A stretch of 64,000 nucleotides of DNA from Streptomyces sp. NBC_00433 (GTDB taxonomy: Bacteria; Actinomycetota; Actinomycetes; Streptomycetales; Streptomycetaceae). The DNA lies in NCBI GenBank assembly GCA_036015235.1, contig CP107926.1, positions 1,178,001 through 1,242,000 on the forward strand. Direction: 5' to 3'. This document shows positions 35,286-44,156 of this stretch, one piece after another (positions within the stretch are counted from its first letter, which is position 1; each line of letters begins with the position of its first letter). The notes below the pieces were generated by a model, which was given only the letters and a program-made list of their open reading frames with translations, did no database searches and was not told where the DNA came from. A program made the position numbers and the translations under genes.

Positions 35286-36953
35286 ATGATGGGGTTGCGC
35301 GGGCGGCGCGGTGCGTCGCGGAGCAGAGCGCGGTGGATGGTCACCGCCGTGGTGGCGGTGGGTCTGGCGGCGGGCGCCGCCATGTCGCCCGCCCAGGCCG
35401 ACAGCACGCGGATATCGGTGCTCGCCCCGACGCAGCTGCCGCTGCCGCTGGGGCCGTCCGCCGGGCAGAACCCGGTGAAGTCCCTGAAGGTGCAGCTCGT
35501 CCGCAGCGTTGTCGGGGGTGTGCTGGCGGGCTCGCTGACGATCGACACCTCCGACATCTCCGGCCTCGCCGACATCACCTGGCCGTCGGCCTGCACGCCG
35601 GCCGCGGACGGCAGCGGGGCCGAGTGCGACGTCCCGATCGCGGACCGGACGCTGGACTCGTCGGTGGTGCTGCAACTGAAGGCGGCCGCCGGGGCTCACA
35701 GCGGTGCCTCGGGGGTGATCCGCTCCACCGGCCACGCGCCGGGCAAGGCGGACGATCACGCTCAGACGCAGGTCAGCGTGCGGGCGGGTGCCGACGTCGA
35801 GCTGCACGGGGTGCCGGACAAGCTCGGGCCGGCGCCGGGCGGCACGGTGGCGCTGCCCTTCGCCCTGACCAACCACGGCGGTGAGCCGGGAGAGGGCACG
35901 GCGCTGTACGCGACCCCCTCGCACGCCCTGGACTCCGTGCCGCGGTTCGGCAACTGCTGGTACGAGGTCGACGGCGCCGGCAAGGTCGGCTTCATGATGT
36001 GCGCGCTCCCGCCGGTCACGCCCGGCGGCACGGTGTCGTACGGGGGCCTGACCTTCACCGCGGGTGCCAACGCGCTGATCGAGGACGTGGAATTCGGCGC
36101 CGGCCCGTACACCTCCGACACTCTGGCCACCGAGCGCAAGCAGCACACGCTGGTCCAGGGCACAGGACCGGACCTGGCCCCCGACGGCTCCCCCGTCCTC
36201 GCGAACGGCACGCCGTACATGGGCGACGTGAAGGTCGACGTCGCCAACACCGCTGAGCTGGCCCTGTCGGTGCCGCAGCTGCGGGGCAAGAAGGGCGCGT
36301 TGGTCGACGCCGTCGTGTCGGTCGCCAACCAGGGGCCGGCCGACTACGTGGACGCGTGGGGCGAGAACCCGATCGACTACGTCGACTTCCGCCCCCCGCC
36401 GGGGACCACGGTGGTCGACCTCTTCGAGAACTGCGGCGTCTACGACGCGAACGGCAAGCCGCTGAACCACAACGTCCGCGGCGCCCGGTACTCCTGCCCG
36501 CTCGGCTTCTACTTCCTGAGCGGCAAGTCGCAGGACATCCACTTCAAGCTGCGGGTGGACAAGGTCGTGCCCAACGCGACCGGCAGCGCGTCCGTCGCGG
36601 CCAGGGCGTACGACAAGAACACCGCGAACAACAGCGCGAAGGTCGTGCTCAACGCGGCCTCGGGCGGCACCGCGATCGGCGGCGGCACCTCGGGCGGTGG
36701 CACCTCGGGCGGTGGCACCGGCGGCAGCGGCACCGGGGGTACGACGGGGTCCGCGGGCGGCAGCGTCTCCGGCGGCACCGGCGGGACGGCCGGCACCTCG
36801 GGGACGTCGGGCACGTCCGGCTCCACCAGCGGCGACCTGGCGGCCACCGGCGGCGACCCGGTCGGCCTGATCGGCGGAATCGCGCTGGGCTGCGGCCTGA
36901 TCGGCGGCGCGGTGCTGCTCGTGGTGCGCTCGCGGCGGCGTTCGGCAGCGTGA
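35286..36953 (+). CDS. Secreted surface protein with LAXTG class E sortase motif
   Basis: A 555-residue exported protein. Signal peptide: Arg-rich start, WMVTAVVAVGLAAGAAM, cleavage near SPAQA-DS. The body (about 40-460) is beta-rich with two DUF11/CARDB-like segments (VALPFALTNHGGEPGEG; ALVDAVVSVANQGPADYVD). A Gly/Ser/Thr-rich spacer (about 460-520) leads to LAATGGDP, a helix (LIGGIALGCGLIGGAVLLVV) and RSRRR, which is the sorting signal used by streptomycete class E sortases (LAxTG). The ATG at 35286 (another at 35289) follows AAGGGGC. No sortase gene is in the window. It is probably linked to peptidoglycan; function unknown. Confidence 0.88.
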   Translation: MMGLRGRRGASRSRARWMVTAVVAVGLAAGAAMSPAQADSTRISVLAPTQLPLPLGPSAGQNPVKSLKVQLVRSVVGGVLAGSLTIDTSDISGLADITWPSACTPAADGSGAECDVPIADRTLDSSVVLQLKAAAGAHSGASGVIRSTGHAPGKADDHAQTQVSVRAGADVELHGVPDKLGPAPGGTVALPFALTNHGGEPGEGTALYATPSHALDSVPRFGNCWYEVDGAGKVGFMMCALPPVTPGGTVSYGGLTFTAGANALIEDVEFGAGPYTSDTLATERKQHTLVQGTGPDLAPDGSPVLANGTPYMGDVKVDVANTAELALSVPQLRGKKGALVDAVVSVANQGPADYVDAWGENPIDYVDFRPPPGTTVVDLFENCGVYDANGKPLNHNVRGARYSCPLGFYFLSGKSQDIHFKLRVDKVVPNATGSASVAARAYDKNTANNSAKVVLNAASGGTAIGGGTSGGGTSGGGTGGSGTGGTTGSAGGSVSGGTGGTAGTSGTSGTSGSTSGDLAATGGDPVGLIGGIALGCGLIGGAVLLVVRSRRRSAA

Positions 36954-36959
36954 CGCGGC

Positions 36960-36995
36960 GCTGGACGCCGTGGCCCCGGGGTCACGGCGTCCAGC
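36960..36995 (+). terminator. Hairpin after the LAXTG gene
   Basis: GCTGGACGCCGTG (36960-36972) pairs perfectly with CACGGCGTCCAGC (36983-36995), starting 7 nt past the stop. The remaining intergenic DNA up to 37285 (about 290 nt) shows no gene or clear promoter. Confidence 0.75.
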
Positions 36996-37285
36996 CGGCC
37001 GCATGCGACGAGCAGGCCGGCGGCGCTCGCCGCCGTCGGCTCAGCCCGCTACCTCGCCCGGCGGACCGGAGGGCGGCACCGGGGTCACCCGGTTTTCCAC
37101 CTCGGTCACGTCCCTGTCCGCCAAGGAACAGTGCGACGGCGACGACTCCAGGTGCCCTCCCGCGGCGCGCGACGGCGGAAACGTACCGCCGACCGGCGGG
37201 CCTTGTTCCGCTGACTCGGGGCAGACGGGCCAGAGTGCCGTCCACCGGGGACGGCCGATGACCTGTGTCCGCCCGGGAGGCACGC

Positions 37286-38518
37286 ATGACGGCTGTGGAA
37301 TTCCGTGCCGCACGGCAGGGTGACGGCCCGCGGACCGCGGAGGCGGACCCGGGCGTGGACCGGCAGGCCCAGGCGCAGCGCCTGCGGCGGCGGCTGGAGC
37401 GCCTCATCGGCATCGCCGCGACCGAGGGCAACCTCCTGCGGCCGCTGCGCAACGGCGACCAGATATTCCCCGCGCTCCTGGCGGCGGTGGCCGGCGCCCG
37501 GCACACCATCGACATGATGACCTTCGTGTACTGGCGCGGCCAGATCGCCCGGGACTTCGCGCACGCCCTCGCGGAGCGGGCCGCGGCCGGGGTGCGGGTG
37601 CGGCTCCTGCTGGACGGCTTCGGCGCGAAGCAGATCGAACCGGACCTCCTGCCGATGATGGAAAGGGCCGGCGTGCAGGTGGCCTGGTTCCGCAAGCCGC
37701 TGTTGCTGTCGCCGCTCAAGCAGAACCACCGCTGCCACCGCAAGGCGCTGATCATCGACGAGCGGCAGGCGTTCACCGGCGGGGTGGGCATAGCCGAGGA
37801 GTGGTGCGGCGACGCCCGCAATCCCCGGGAGTGGCGCGACACCCACGTCGAGGTGCGCGGACCGGCCGTGGACGGGGTCGCCGCCGCCTTCGCCCAGAAC
37901 TGGGCGGAATGCCACAGCGACCTCTTCGACGACCGGGACCGCTTCGTCGCGCACGAGCAGCCGGGCCGGTCGGTGGTGCAGGTGGTCCGCGGTTCCGCGA
38001 GTGTCGGCTGGCAGGACATGCAGACCCTGCTGCGCGTCGTCATCACCTCCGCGGAGCAACGGCTCCGGCTCTCCACGGCCTACTTCGCCCCCGACGACTA
38101 CTTCGCCGGCCTGCTGTGCGCGACCGCCCGGCGGGGCGTGCGGGTGCAGATCCTGCTGCCCGGCCCGCACACCGACCAGCGCGCCTGCCGGCTCGCCGGC
38201 CAGCACCTCTACTCCTCGCTGCTGGACGCGGGCGTGGAGGTCCTTGAATACCAGCCGACGATGCTGCACACCAAGATCCTCACGGTGGACGGGATCGGCG
38301 CGCTGATCGGCTCCTCCAACTTCAACCGCCGGTCGATGGACCACGACGAGGAAGTCATGCTGGCGGTGCTGGACGAGGATTTCACCGCCTCGCTGGACGC
38401 CGACTTCGACGAGGACATGCGGCGCGCGGAGGCGATCGACCCCACCCGGTGGCGCCGCCGTCTCCCGCTCCAGCGTGCCCGCGAGGCCGCCGTGCGGCCC
38501 ATCCGCCGCTTCCTCTGA
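37286..38518 (+). CDS. Phospholipase D-family cardiolipin synthase-like protein
   Basis: A 410-residue PLD-superfamily protein with two HKD motifs: HRKALIIDERQAFTGG near residue 150 and HTKILTVDGIGALIGSSN near residue 327. This is the layout of bacterial cardiolipin synthases (ClsB/C type, without N-terminal membrane helices). It would join phospholipid head groups or hydrolyse phosphodiesters at the membrane. GGGAGG lies 6 nt before the ATG. It heads a same-strand set with three other lipid or membrane genes, 88 nt from the next. Confidence 0.9.
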   Translation: MTAVEFRAARQGDGPRTAEADPGVDRQAQAQRLRRRLERLIGIAATEGNLLRPLRNGDQIFPALLAAVAGARHTIDMMTFVYWRGQIARDFAHALAERAAAGVRVRLLLDGFGAKQIEPDLLPMMERAGVQVAWFRKPLLLSPLKQNHRCHRKALIIDERQAFTGGVGIAEEWCGDARNPREWRDTHVEVRGPAVDGVAAAFAQNWAECHSDLFDDRDRFVAHEQPGRSVVQVVRGSASVGWQDMQTLLRVVITSAEQRLRLSTAYFAPDDYFAGLLCATARRGVRVQILLPGPHTDQRACRLAGQHLYSSLLDAGVEVLEYQPTMLHTKILTVDGIGALIGSSNFNRRSMDHDEEVMLAVLDEDFTASLDADFDEDMRRAEAIDPTRWRRRLPLQRAREAAVRPIRRFL

Positions 38519-38606
38519 GCCCGCCCCCGCCGTCCTGACGGCACCGGAGTCCTCGGTGCGCCGCCGGGCGAGCATCCCTCGCAGCACCCGCAGAACAGGG
38601 GAAACC

Positions 38607-40334
38607 ATGCCAACCGCGATCCCGGACCGCAGCGTCCCGGGCCACCCGGGCCGCAGACCGCCGGCCGTGTCGCCCGCCGGGCGCCGGCCCGCGCCGACCA
38701 CCGGCGCCACCCGGGCGGCCGTCAGCATCGCCGCGCTGACCGTGTGCCAGGCGGCCTTGATGATCGGCTTCGGGCTGCTCATCACGGGGCCCGCACGGCA
38801 CCTGTGGCCGATCACCGCGGAGGACCGTGTCAACGAGGGCTTCGAGCGCGTGCGGACGAGTGCCTTCGACACGGTGACGTCATGGGGGTCGGAGGCCGGC
38901 AACACCCTGACGATCATCGCGATCACCCTGGCCGCCTGCGCGCTGCTGGTCTTCGTGCCCGCCCTGCCCCGGTGGCGCGAGGCGGTCTTCCTCGCGGTGA
39001 GCGTGTCGCTCCAGGCGCTGGTCTTCCTCGCGATCACCTCCGCCGTGGACCGCGACCGGCCCGAGGTGCACCGGCTCGACCACTCGCCGCCCACGTCGAG
39101 CTACACCTCGGGGCACACCGGGGCGGCCACCGCCCTCTACGGCGGGCTCGCCGTGCTGGTGCTCACCAGGACCCGGCGGCTCGGCCGCCCCTGGCGCATC
39201 GCGGTGGCGGCCCTCCTGCTGCTGGTGCCGATCGGGGTGGGCACCTGCCGGATGTACCGCGGCATGCACCACCCGACGGACGTCGCGGGCGGGATGCTCA
39301 ACGGGGCGCTGTCGCTGCTCGTCGTGTGCCGGTCGGTGCTGGCCGGCGACGCCGTGCCCGCCCCGCTGCCGGACGGCGCCGTGGACACCGCCGGGGACGG
39401 GGCCCAGGCCGCGGCGCCGGAGCCGGGGGCGACCGTGGTGGTCGTCAACCCCCTCTCCGTCGGCGCGTCGGACCGCGACCGGCTCCGGCGCGTGCTGGAG
39501 CGCCACGGCCGGGGCGCACCGCGCTTCGCCGAGACGACGGCGGAGGACCCCGGCCGCGGCCAGGCGGCGCGGGCCGCGGCGGAAGGAGCCGCGCTGGTCG
39601 TCGTCTGCGGCGGCGACGGGACCGTCCGCGCGGTCGCCGACGCCCTGGCCGGCACCGGTGTGCCGCTGGCGGTGGCCCCCTACGGCACGGGCAACCTGCT
39701 GGCCCGCAACCTCGGCCTGCCGCTCGACCCGGCCCGCGCCCTCGACGCGGCGCTCGGCGGGACACCGCGCCCCATGGACGTCGGACGTGTCGAGGGGGAC
39801 GGGCTTCCCGCGAGCCACTTCTGCGCCATGGCCGGCACCGGACTGGACGCGGCGCTGATGGAGGGGACGCCGGCCCGCGCCAAGTCCGCGCTGGGCTGGC
39901 CCGCCTACGCCCTGGCCTCGGTACGCGCCCTGCGCACCACCCCTGCCCAGGTCACGCTGCGCCTGGACGGCGGCGAGCCGATACGCCGCTCGGTGCGCAT
40001 GGCGGTGATCGCCAACGTCGGCGGCCTGCAGGGCGGCGCCTCCCTCGCGCCGGACGCCCGCCCCGACGACGGCCTGCTGCACATCGCGCTGCTCGACCCG
40101 CACGGCCTGCGCGGCTGGGTGTCCGCCGCCTCCGACATCCTGCGCGGACCCGCCCGGCATCCGCGCCCCGGCGGCCTGGAGACCTTCACCTGCCGCGAGG
40201 CGGAAGTCGTCCTGGACTCCCCGCGTCCGCGCGAGATCGACGGGGATCCGGTGGCGGCGGGGCGCCGGATGTCGGCGCGCGTGGTGCCCGGCGCCTTGCG
40301 CGTCCTGCTCCCCGACCCCGGCCCGGAGGCATGA
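38607..40334 (+). CDS. PAP2 phosphatase-diacylglycerol kinase fusion
   Basis: A 575-residue two-domain membrane protein. Residues about 35-235 are a PAP2 phosphatase with several helices and acid-phosphatase motifs (DRDRPEVHRLD, TSGHTGAATALYGG, YRGMHHPTDVAGGML). Residues about 272-575 are a DAGK/sphingosine-kinase-like catalytic domain with ATP loop VVVCGGDGTVRAVADAL near residue 334, APYGTGNLLARNLGLPLD and a C-terminal REIDGDPV. The two halves catalyse opposite steps on lipid phosphates (removing and adding phosphate), or act in undecaprenyl phosphate or phosphatidic acid recycling. AGGGG precedes the ATG. Confidence 0.9.
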   Translation: MPTAIPDRSVPGHPGRRPPAVSPAGRRPAPTTGATRAAVSIAALTVCQAALMIGFGLLITGPARHLWPITAEDRVNEGFERVRTSAFDTVTSWGSEAGNTLTIIAITLAACALLVFVPALPRWREAVFLAVSVSLQALVFLAITSAVDRDRPEVHRLDHSPPTSSYTSGHTGAATALYGGLAVLVLTRTRRLGRPWRIAVAALLLLVPIGVGTCRMYRGMHHPTDVAGGMLNGALSLLVVCRSVLAGDAVPAPLPDGAVDTAGDGAQAAAPEPGATVVVVNPLSVGASDRDRLRRVLERHGRGAPRFAETTAEDPGRGQAARAAAEGAALVVVCGGDGTVRAVADALAGTGVPLAVAPYGTGNLLARNLGLPLDPARALDAALGGTPRPMDVGRVEGDGLPASHFCAMAGTGLDAALMEGTPARAKSALGWPAYALASVRALRTTPAQVTLRLDGGEPIRRSVRMAVIANVGGLQGGASLAPDARPDDGLLHIALLDPHGLRGWVSAASDILRGPARHPRPGGLETFTCREAEVVLDSPRPREIDGDPVAAGRRMSARVVPGALRVLLPDPGPEA

Positions 40335-41291
40335 GTGGGTACCGCGAAACGGGTCCCGCAGACCCGCGGCATGCCGGAGGACGAGCTGTCCGCCGACGAG
40401 GCGATGGCGGCGCTGCTCCGCTACGGCCGCTGGCCGCTGCTGCGCGACTCCTTCGTACGCTTCCGCTACGCCGACGGCTTCAGCCACGCCCGCGCCCTGG
40501 CCCTGCAGATCGTGCTGGCGGTGATCCCGCTGGCCATCGCCTTCGTGGGGCTGTCCTCGGCGCTGCACGGCGAGAGCCTGGGCCGTATCGCGGAGCTGAC
40601 GATCCGCCGGCTCGCGTCGGGGCCGAGCGAGCAGGTGGTGGACGACGCCCTCGCCCGCAGCCGCCGGCACGCCGGTGAGGGCGCCCAGTTCGCCCTGTGG
40701 TTCGGGCTGGCCTTCTCCTGGGTGAACCTGACGACGGCCATGTGCCAGATCGAGCGCGGGGCGAACCGCATCTACGGTATCGAGCGCGACCGCCCCTTCC
40801 GCCAGAAGTACGGGCGCGGCCTGCTGATGTCCGTGACGGCCGGCACACCGCTGGGGCTGGCGACGATCATGCTGGTCGCGGGCGACGACCTCGGGGCGTC
40901 CGCCACGGCCGTCTGGCACCTGGGCGGCGGCACCACCCTGGACGTCTGGAACACCGTGCGCTGGCCCGTCGGCGTACTCCTCGCGCTGGCCTCCGCGAGC
41001 GTGATCTTCCGGCGGTCGCCGCGCCGCCGCCAGCCGGGCTACACCTGGCTGGTGTTCGGCGCCGCCGTCTACATCGTCCTGTGGGCCGCGCTCACCGCGC
41101 TGCTGGCCCTCTACCTGCGGCTCAGCGGCTCCTTCGACACGGTCTACGGGCCCCTGAGCGCCTTCATGGCCCTGCTGCTCTGGTCCTATCTGACGTCGCT
41201 GGCGCTCTTCCTCGGACTGTCCTTCGCGGCCCAGCTGGAGGCGGCACGGGCGCGGCGGCCGGGTCCCGTCCAATCCGATCCTGGAGCCTGA
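40335..41291 (+). CDS. YihY/BrkB-family membrane protein
   Basis: A 318-residue membrane protein of the YihY/virulence factor BrkB family (once mis-called RNase BN). About six helices are visible, including ALALQIVLAVIPLAIAFVGLSSAL, FALWFGLAFSWVNLTTAM, YTWLVFGAAVYIVLWAALTALLALYL and AFMALLLWSYLTSLALFLGLSFAAQLE. The GTG lies immediately after the previous stop, with GGAGG 5 nt upstream; an ATG at 40371 is the alternative. It may transport lipids or small molecules; the function of the family is unsettled. Confidence 0.9.
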   Translation: MGTAKRVPQTRGMPEDELSADEAMAALLRYGRWPLLRDSFVRFRYADGFSHARALALQIVLAVIPLAIAFVGLSSALHGESLGRIAELTIRRLASGPSEQVVDDALARSRRHAGEGAQFALWFGLAFSWVNLTTAMCQIERGANRIYGIERDRPFRQKYGRGLLMSVTAGTPLGLATIMLVAGDDLGASATAVWHLGGGTTLDVWNTVRWPVGVLLALASASVIFRRSPRRRQPGYTWLVFGAAVYIVLWAALTALLALYLRLSGSFDTVYGPLSAFMALLLWSYLTSLALFLGLSFAAQLEAARARRPGPVQSDPGA

Positions 41292-41292
41292 C

Positions 41293-42099
41293 ATGTTCTC
41301 GCGCACCGCCCCCACCGGCCCGCTGTCCGCTTTCGACCGCGCGCGCCGCGCCGACCGGAAGTACGGCGCCCACCTGCTGGGTTCGGCCGCGGCGGCCGCG
41401 GCGGCCGCGGTGTGCTTCGGGCTGGTCCTGGTGCTGGTCGAGGCGCACTGGGGGCCGCTCAGGCGGGTGGACGCGGGTGCGGCCGGCGCGCTGCACCGCT
41501 TCGCGGTCCGCCACCACGAGTGGACGCGGGTGCTGGCCTTCGTGTCCGACTGGATCCTCGGCCCCGGCATCCTGCGCACCGCGGTGGCCCTGCTGACGCT
41601 GTGGCTGCTGCACCGCAGGGCCTGGCGGCTGGCGGCGTGGTCCGCGGTGACCGCGATCGCCGGGGCGGCCACCGGTGTGCTGGTCAAGGCCGTCGTCGAA
41701 CGCGCCCGCCCCGACCTGCCCGATCCGGTGGCGCACGCGCCGGGCTACTCCTTCCCCTCGGGGCACGCGATGACGGCCACCACGTCCTTCGCGATCTTCC
41801 TGCTGGTCCTGCTCCCGCTGATCCCCCGTGCGGCGCACCGGCTGTGCTGGCTGGCGGCGGCGCTGGCCGTGGCGGGCGTGGGCTTCACCCGCGTGGCGCT
41901 GGGCGTCCACTGGTGCAGCGACGTGATCGGCGGCTGGCTGCTCGGGCTGACGGTGGTCACGGCGACGACGTGGGCCTTCGAGCTGTGGCGCTCCGACGCC
42001 CACCGCCCGCTCGCGGTGGTGGCCGACGGACTGGAGCCCGAACTCGGCACCCCGCACCCCGAGCCCTCCCGCCCGCCCCGACAGGCGCCGCCCGTGTGA
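41293..42099 (+). CDS. PAP2-family membrane phosphatase
   Basis: A 268-residue integral membrane phosphatase with six helices and the three acid-phosphatase motifs: KAVVERARPDLP, PSGHAMTATT and RVALGVHWCSDVIGGW. Likely substrates are undecaprenyl pyrophosphate, phosphatidic acid or phosphatidylglycerol phosphate. The ATG follows the YihY stop by 1 nt. The C-terminal tail is Pro-rich and hydrophilic. With the upstream genes it completes a four-gene membrane-lipid operon. Confidence 0.92.
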   Translation: MFSRTAPTGPLSAFDRARRADRKYGAHLLGSAAAAAAAAVCFGLVLVLVEAHWGPLRRVDAGAAGALHRFAVRHHEWTRVLAFVSDWILGPGILRTAVALLTLWLLHRRAWRLAAWSAVTAIAGAATGVLVKAVVERARPDLPDPVAHAPGYSFPSGHAMTATTSFAIFLLVLLPLIPRAAHRLCWLAAALAVAGVGFTRVALGVHWCSDVIGGWLLGLTVVTATTWAFELWRSDAHRPLAVVADGLEPELGTPHPEPSRPPRQAPPV

Positions 42100-42100
42100 C

Positions 42101-42470
42101 CCCCGCAAAGGCCTCCGGTGGCACAGAGCGGGCCTGGCAGCAGGCCATCGACCACGGCTTCTTCATCATCTGGGACCTGGCGATGGGCGGCAACTACCCC
42201 GACGGGATCTCCGGCACCAAGACCCCGACCGCGGCGACCACTTCCGGCGGCACCCTGAGTGCCGACCGGGTCGCACGGTGGGTACGGCGGCCGTCCTCCA
42301 GGTCCATGCCGCCGACTCCGCGACCGGGCAGACGCTCACCTGCAGCGCCACCGACCTGTCCATCAACGCGGCCTCCGGGCTGATCTCGGGAACACCGACC
42401 GCGGCGGGCACCTCGAACGTCACCGTGACCGCCAAGGACGGGACCGGCCCTCGCGGCCCGAGATGGCCGG
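42101..42470 (+). pseudogene. Remnant of a secreted GH16-like glycosidase with Ig-like domain
   Basis: No intact gene, but two adjoining frames hold recognisable pieces. In one, WQQAIDHGFFIIWDLAMGG and GTKTPTAATTSGGTLSADRV match the C-terminal end of family-16 beta-glucanase-like domains. About 42280 the reading shifts frame to VLQVHAADSATGQTLTCSAT and SGLISGTPTAAGTSNVTVTA, a putative Ig-like (He_PIG) repeat with a small internal deletion. The N-terminal catalytic part is gone, probably replaced at the junction with the PAP2 gene. No signal peptide or start is seen. Confidence 0.65.
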
Positions 42471-42582
42471 AAGACGCCGCTCGAAGCCGCCCAGGGCGGG
42501 AAGGTGTGGACAGCGAGGACGCGAAAGGGTTAATCGAGAGGAAAGGCGGCGGCCAGACGGCCGCCCCAGGGGGAGGCATCCG

Positions 42583-43116
42583 ATGAGCGGCCTCAGCAAG
42601 GGCATCGAACGGGCCGAGGCACGACTGAAGTGGGACCCGAGTCCGTTGGGGGCCCCGCCGAGCGATCTGGACCTGATAGCCGCGACGTACCGGGTCGGGG
42701 CGGAGCACGGCGACCCGGCGTATCTGGTCGCCTTCGAAAGCCGGTTCTCGCCCGACGGCACGATCTGGCTCAACCGCGACAGCACCGACGGCAAGGGCCT
42801 GGGCTTCGACGAGGTGCTGACCCTCGACCTGGGCCGGCTCAGCTCCGAGTACGGCCGGGTCGTGGTCGGCGTGGCCATCCAACAGGGCTTCGGGCGCCTG
42901 GAGTTCCAGACGGTGGCCAACCCGGCCTACCAGCTCGTGACCGGCTACACCGTGCTGGCCGAGGACGACTTCACCTCGGTCGGCCCCGCGACGGGGGCGA
43001 CGCTGGCGGAGTTCACCCGCGCCGCGTCGGGCGCGTGGGAATTCCACAGCCTGCTGGTCGGCTACGACGCCGACCCCGACACCCTCAGCCGGACGATGGG
43101 CCGCCCGCCGGCCTGA
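42583..43116 (+). CDS. TerD-family protein
   Basis: A 177-residue TerD/TerE-like protein beginning MSGLSKGIERAEARLKWDPS. LDLIAATYRVGAEHGDPAYLVAF and LNRDSTDGKGLGFDEVLTLDLGRL correspond to the TerD beta sandwich with its acidic calcium-binding turn; FTRAASGAWEFHSLLVGYDAD is typical of the streptomycete members. GGGGGAGG precedes the ATG. TerD proteins act in stress and tellurite-linked responses and differentiation in Streptomyces. The gene ends 32 nt inside the convergent IclR gene. Confidence 0.9.
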   Translation: MSGLSKGIERAEARLKWDPSPLGAPPSDLDLIAATYRVGAEHGDPAYLVAFESRFSPDGTIWLNRDSTDGKGLGFDEVLTLDLGRLSSEYGRVVVGVAIQQGFGRLEFQTVANPAYQLVTGYTVLAEDDFTSVGPATGATLAEFTRAASGAWEFHSLLVGYDADPDTLSRTMGRPPA

Positions 43117-43885
43117 GCGCCGAGCGGTCGCCCCGGGCTACAGGGCCGGGTCGGGCCGCGAGTTCGCGCCGGAGGTGATCGGCGGCCCGCCGTAGCTGGG
43201 CGATCCCGCGGGCCATGGGGACCGCCCGCACCGGTGAGATCAGGCCGAAGGCGTACGTTCCGGCGGGAGCGGGCACGAGTGCCGCTCCGCACCACCAGCC
43301 CAGCTGGATCTCCTCGCGTTCGTAGGCGACGCCGGTGTCGGCGGCACGCCGCACCCGTCCGTGGAGCAGGCGCGGGCTGGTCACGGTGTGCGGTGTCAGC
43401 CGGGTCAGGCCGCGGCTCAGGACCTGGTCCACCTCGGCCGGCCGCAGCGAGAGGAGCAGATGCCCGGCGGCGGTCACCGCCGGCCCCAGCGCTAATCGCG
43501 GCCGCCAGGTGGCGGCCATCAGCGTCGCGTGTTCCGCCGGGTAAGCCGTGTCGAGGACGACCAGCGCCTCACCGTCGAAGGCCGCCACCCAGGCGATCTG
43601 GCGTGTCCGCTCGTGGAGTTCGTGCACGAAGGGCGCCGCGGCTTCCGCGGTGCCGAGCTGAGCGGTCGCCGCGCCGCCCAGCTCGATCAGGCGGAGTCCG
43701 AGCAGGTAGCCCCGCGGGTCCCGGGACAGAACACGCTCGGCGACGAGCTGGTTGGCGATGCGCCGCACCGTCGGTTTGGGGATGCCGGTCTCGGCGGCCA
43801 TCCGTGCCAGCGAGCACGGACCGGTGCCCGCGGCGACCACTTCCAGGATCGCCGTCACCCGGCCTATCACCGTGTGGTCGTCCAT
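43085..43885 (-). CDS. IclR-family transcriptional regulator
   Basis: A 266-residue regulator. The winged helix is at about 5-60 (VIGRVTAILEVVAAGTGPCSLARMAAETGIPKPTVRRIANQL), followed by an IclR effector domain (HELHERTRQIAWVAAFDGEALVVLDTA, AVTAAGHLLLSLRP, GVAYEREEIQLGWWCGAALVPAP). The ATG at 43885 is used; another ATG 15 codons upstream is possible. It diverges from the DUF6777 lipoprotein gene, and a perfect 13-bp palindrome lies 97 nt upstream. Its 3' end overlaps terD by 32 nt. Confidence 0.9.
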   Translation of the reverse strand: MDDHTVIGRVTAILEVVAAGTGPCSLARMAAETGIPKPTVRRIANQLVAERVLSRDPRGYLLGLRLIELGGAATAQLGTAEAAAPFVHELHERTRQIAWVAAFDGEALVVLDTAYPAEHATLMAATWRPRLALGPAVTAAGHLLLSLRPAEVDQVLSRGLTRLTPHTVTSPRLLHGRVRRAADTGVAYEREEIQLGWWCGAALVPAPAGTYAFGLISPVRAVPMARGIAQLRRAADHLRRELAARPGPVARGDRSALRPAGGPSSG

Positions 43886-43981
43886 GCCCCCACCCCCGAG
43901 CCCGTCCCCCATGAGCCACCCCTCCAGCATGGCACCGGCAGCCGGGCCGGGTCCGGGATTCTTCGGGAAATTCGGCGCCGG

Positions 43982-43994
43982 GTCACTGAGTGAC
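43982..43994. promoter_or_regulatory. 13-bp palindrome between IclR and lipoprotein genes
   Basis: GTCACTGAGTGAC is perfectly symmetric about its central G. It lies in the 271-nt divergent gap, 97 nt from the IclR start and 163 nt from the lipoprotein start; a candidate IclR operator. Confidence 0.4.
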
Positions 43995-44156
43995 ACGCTG
44001 CTCTGGCCGGGGCCGGACGAGAGCTGGCAGCGTGCGTGTACGGGCGGCCGCGGCGGGGGTCGGGGCCCCTGGTGACCGTACCGGAATGAGGAAGTGCGCT
44101 TTCTCGTCCCATCCGCGCGATGCGCGGCGGTCGCTGAATTCTCGGGAGGGGGGCAA

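Noticed and set aside
36670-36840. Short GGC/ACC-rich repeats resembling a repeat array
   Set aside because: They encode the Gly/Ser/Thr spacer of the LAXTG protein; no constant repeat with unique spacers, so not CRISPR.
34527-37004. 825-codon leftward frame opposite the LAXTG gene
   Set aside because: It runs across an intergenic region and opposite a gene with signal peptide and sorting signal; no ribosome site or domain.
38880-41687. 935-codon leftward frame opposite the lipid operon
   Set aside because: Composition is typical of an antisense shadow and three well-supported genes occupy the other strand.
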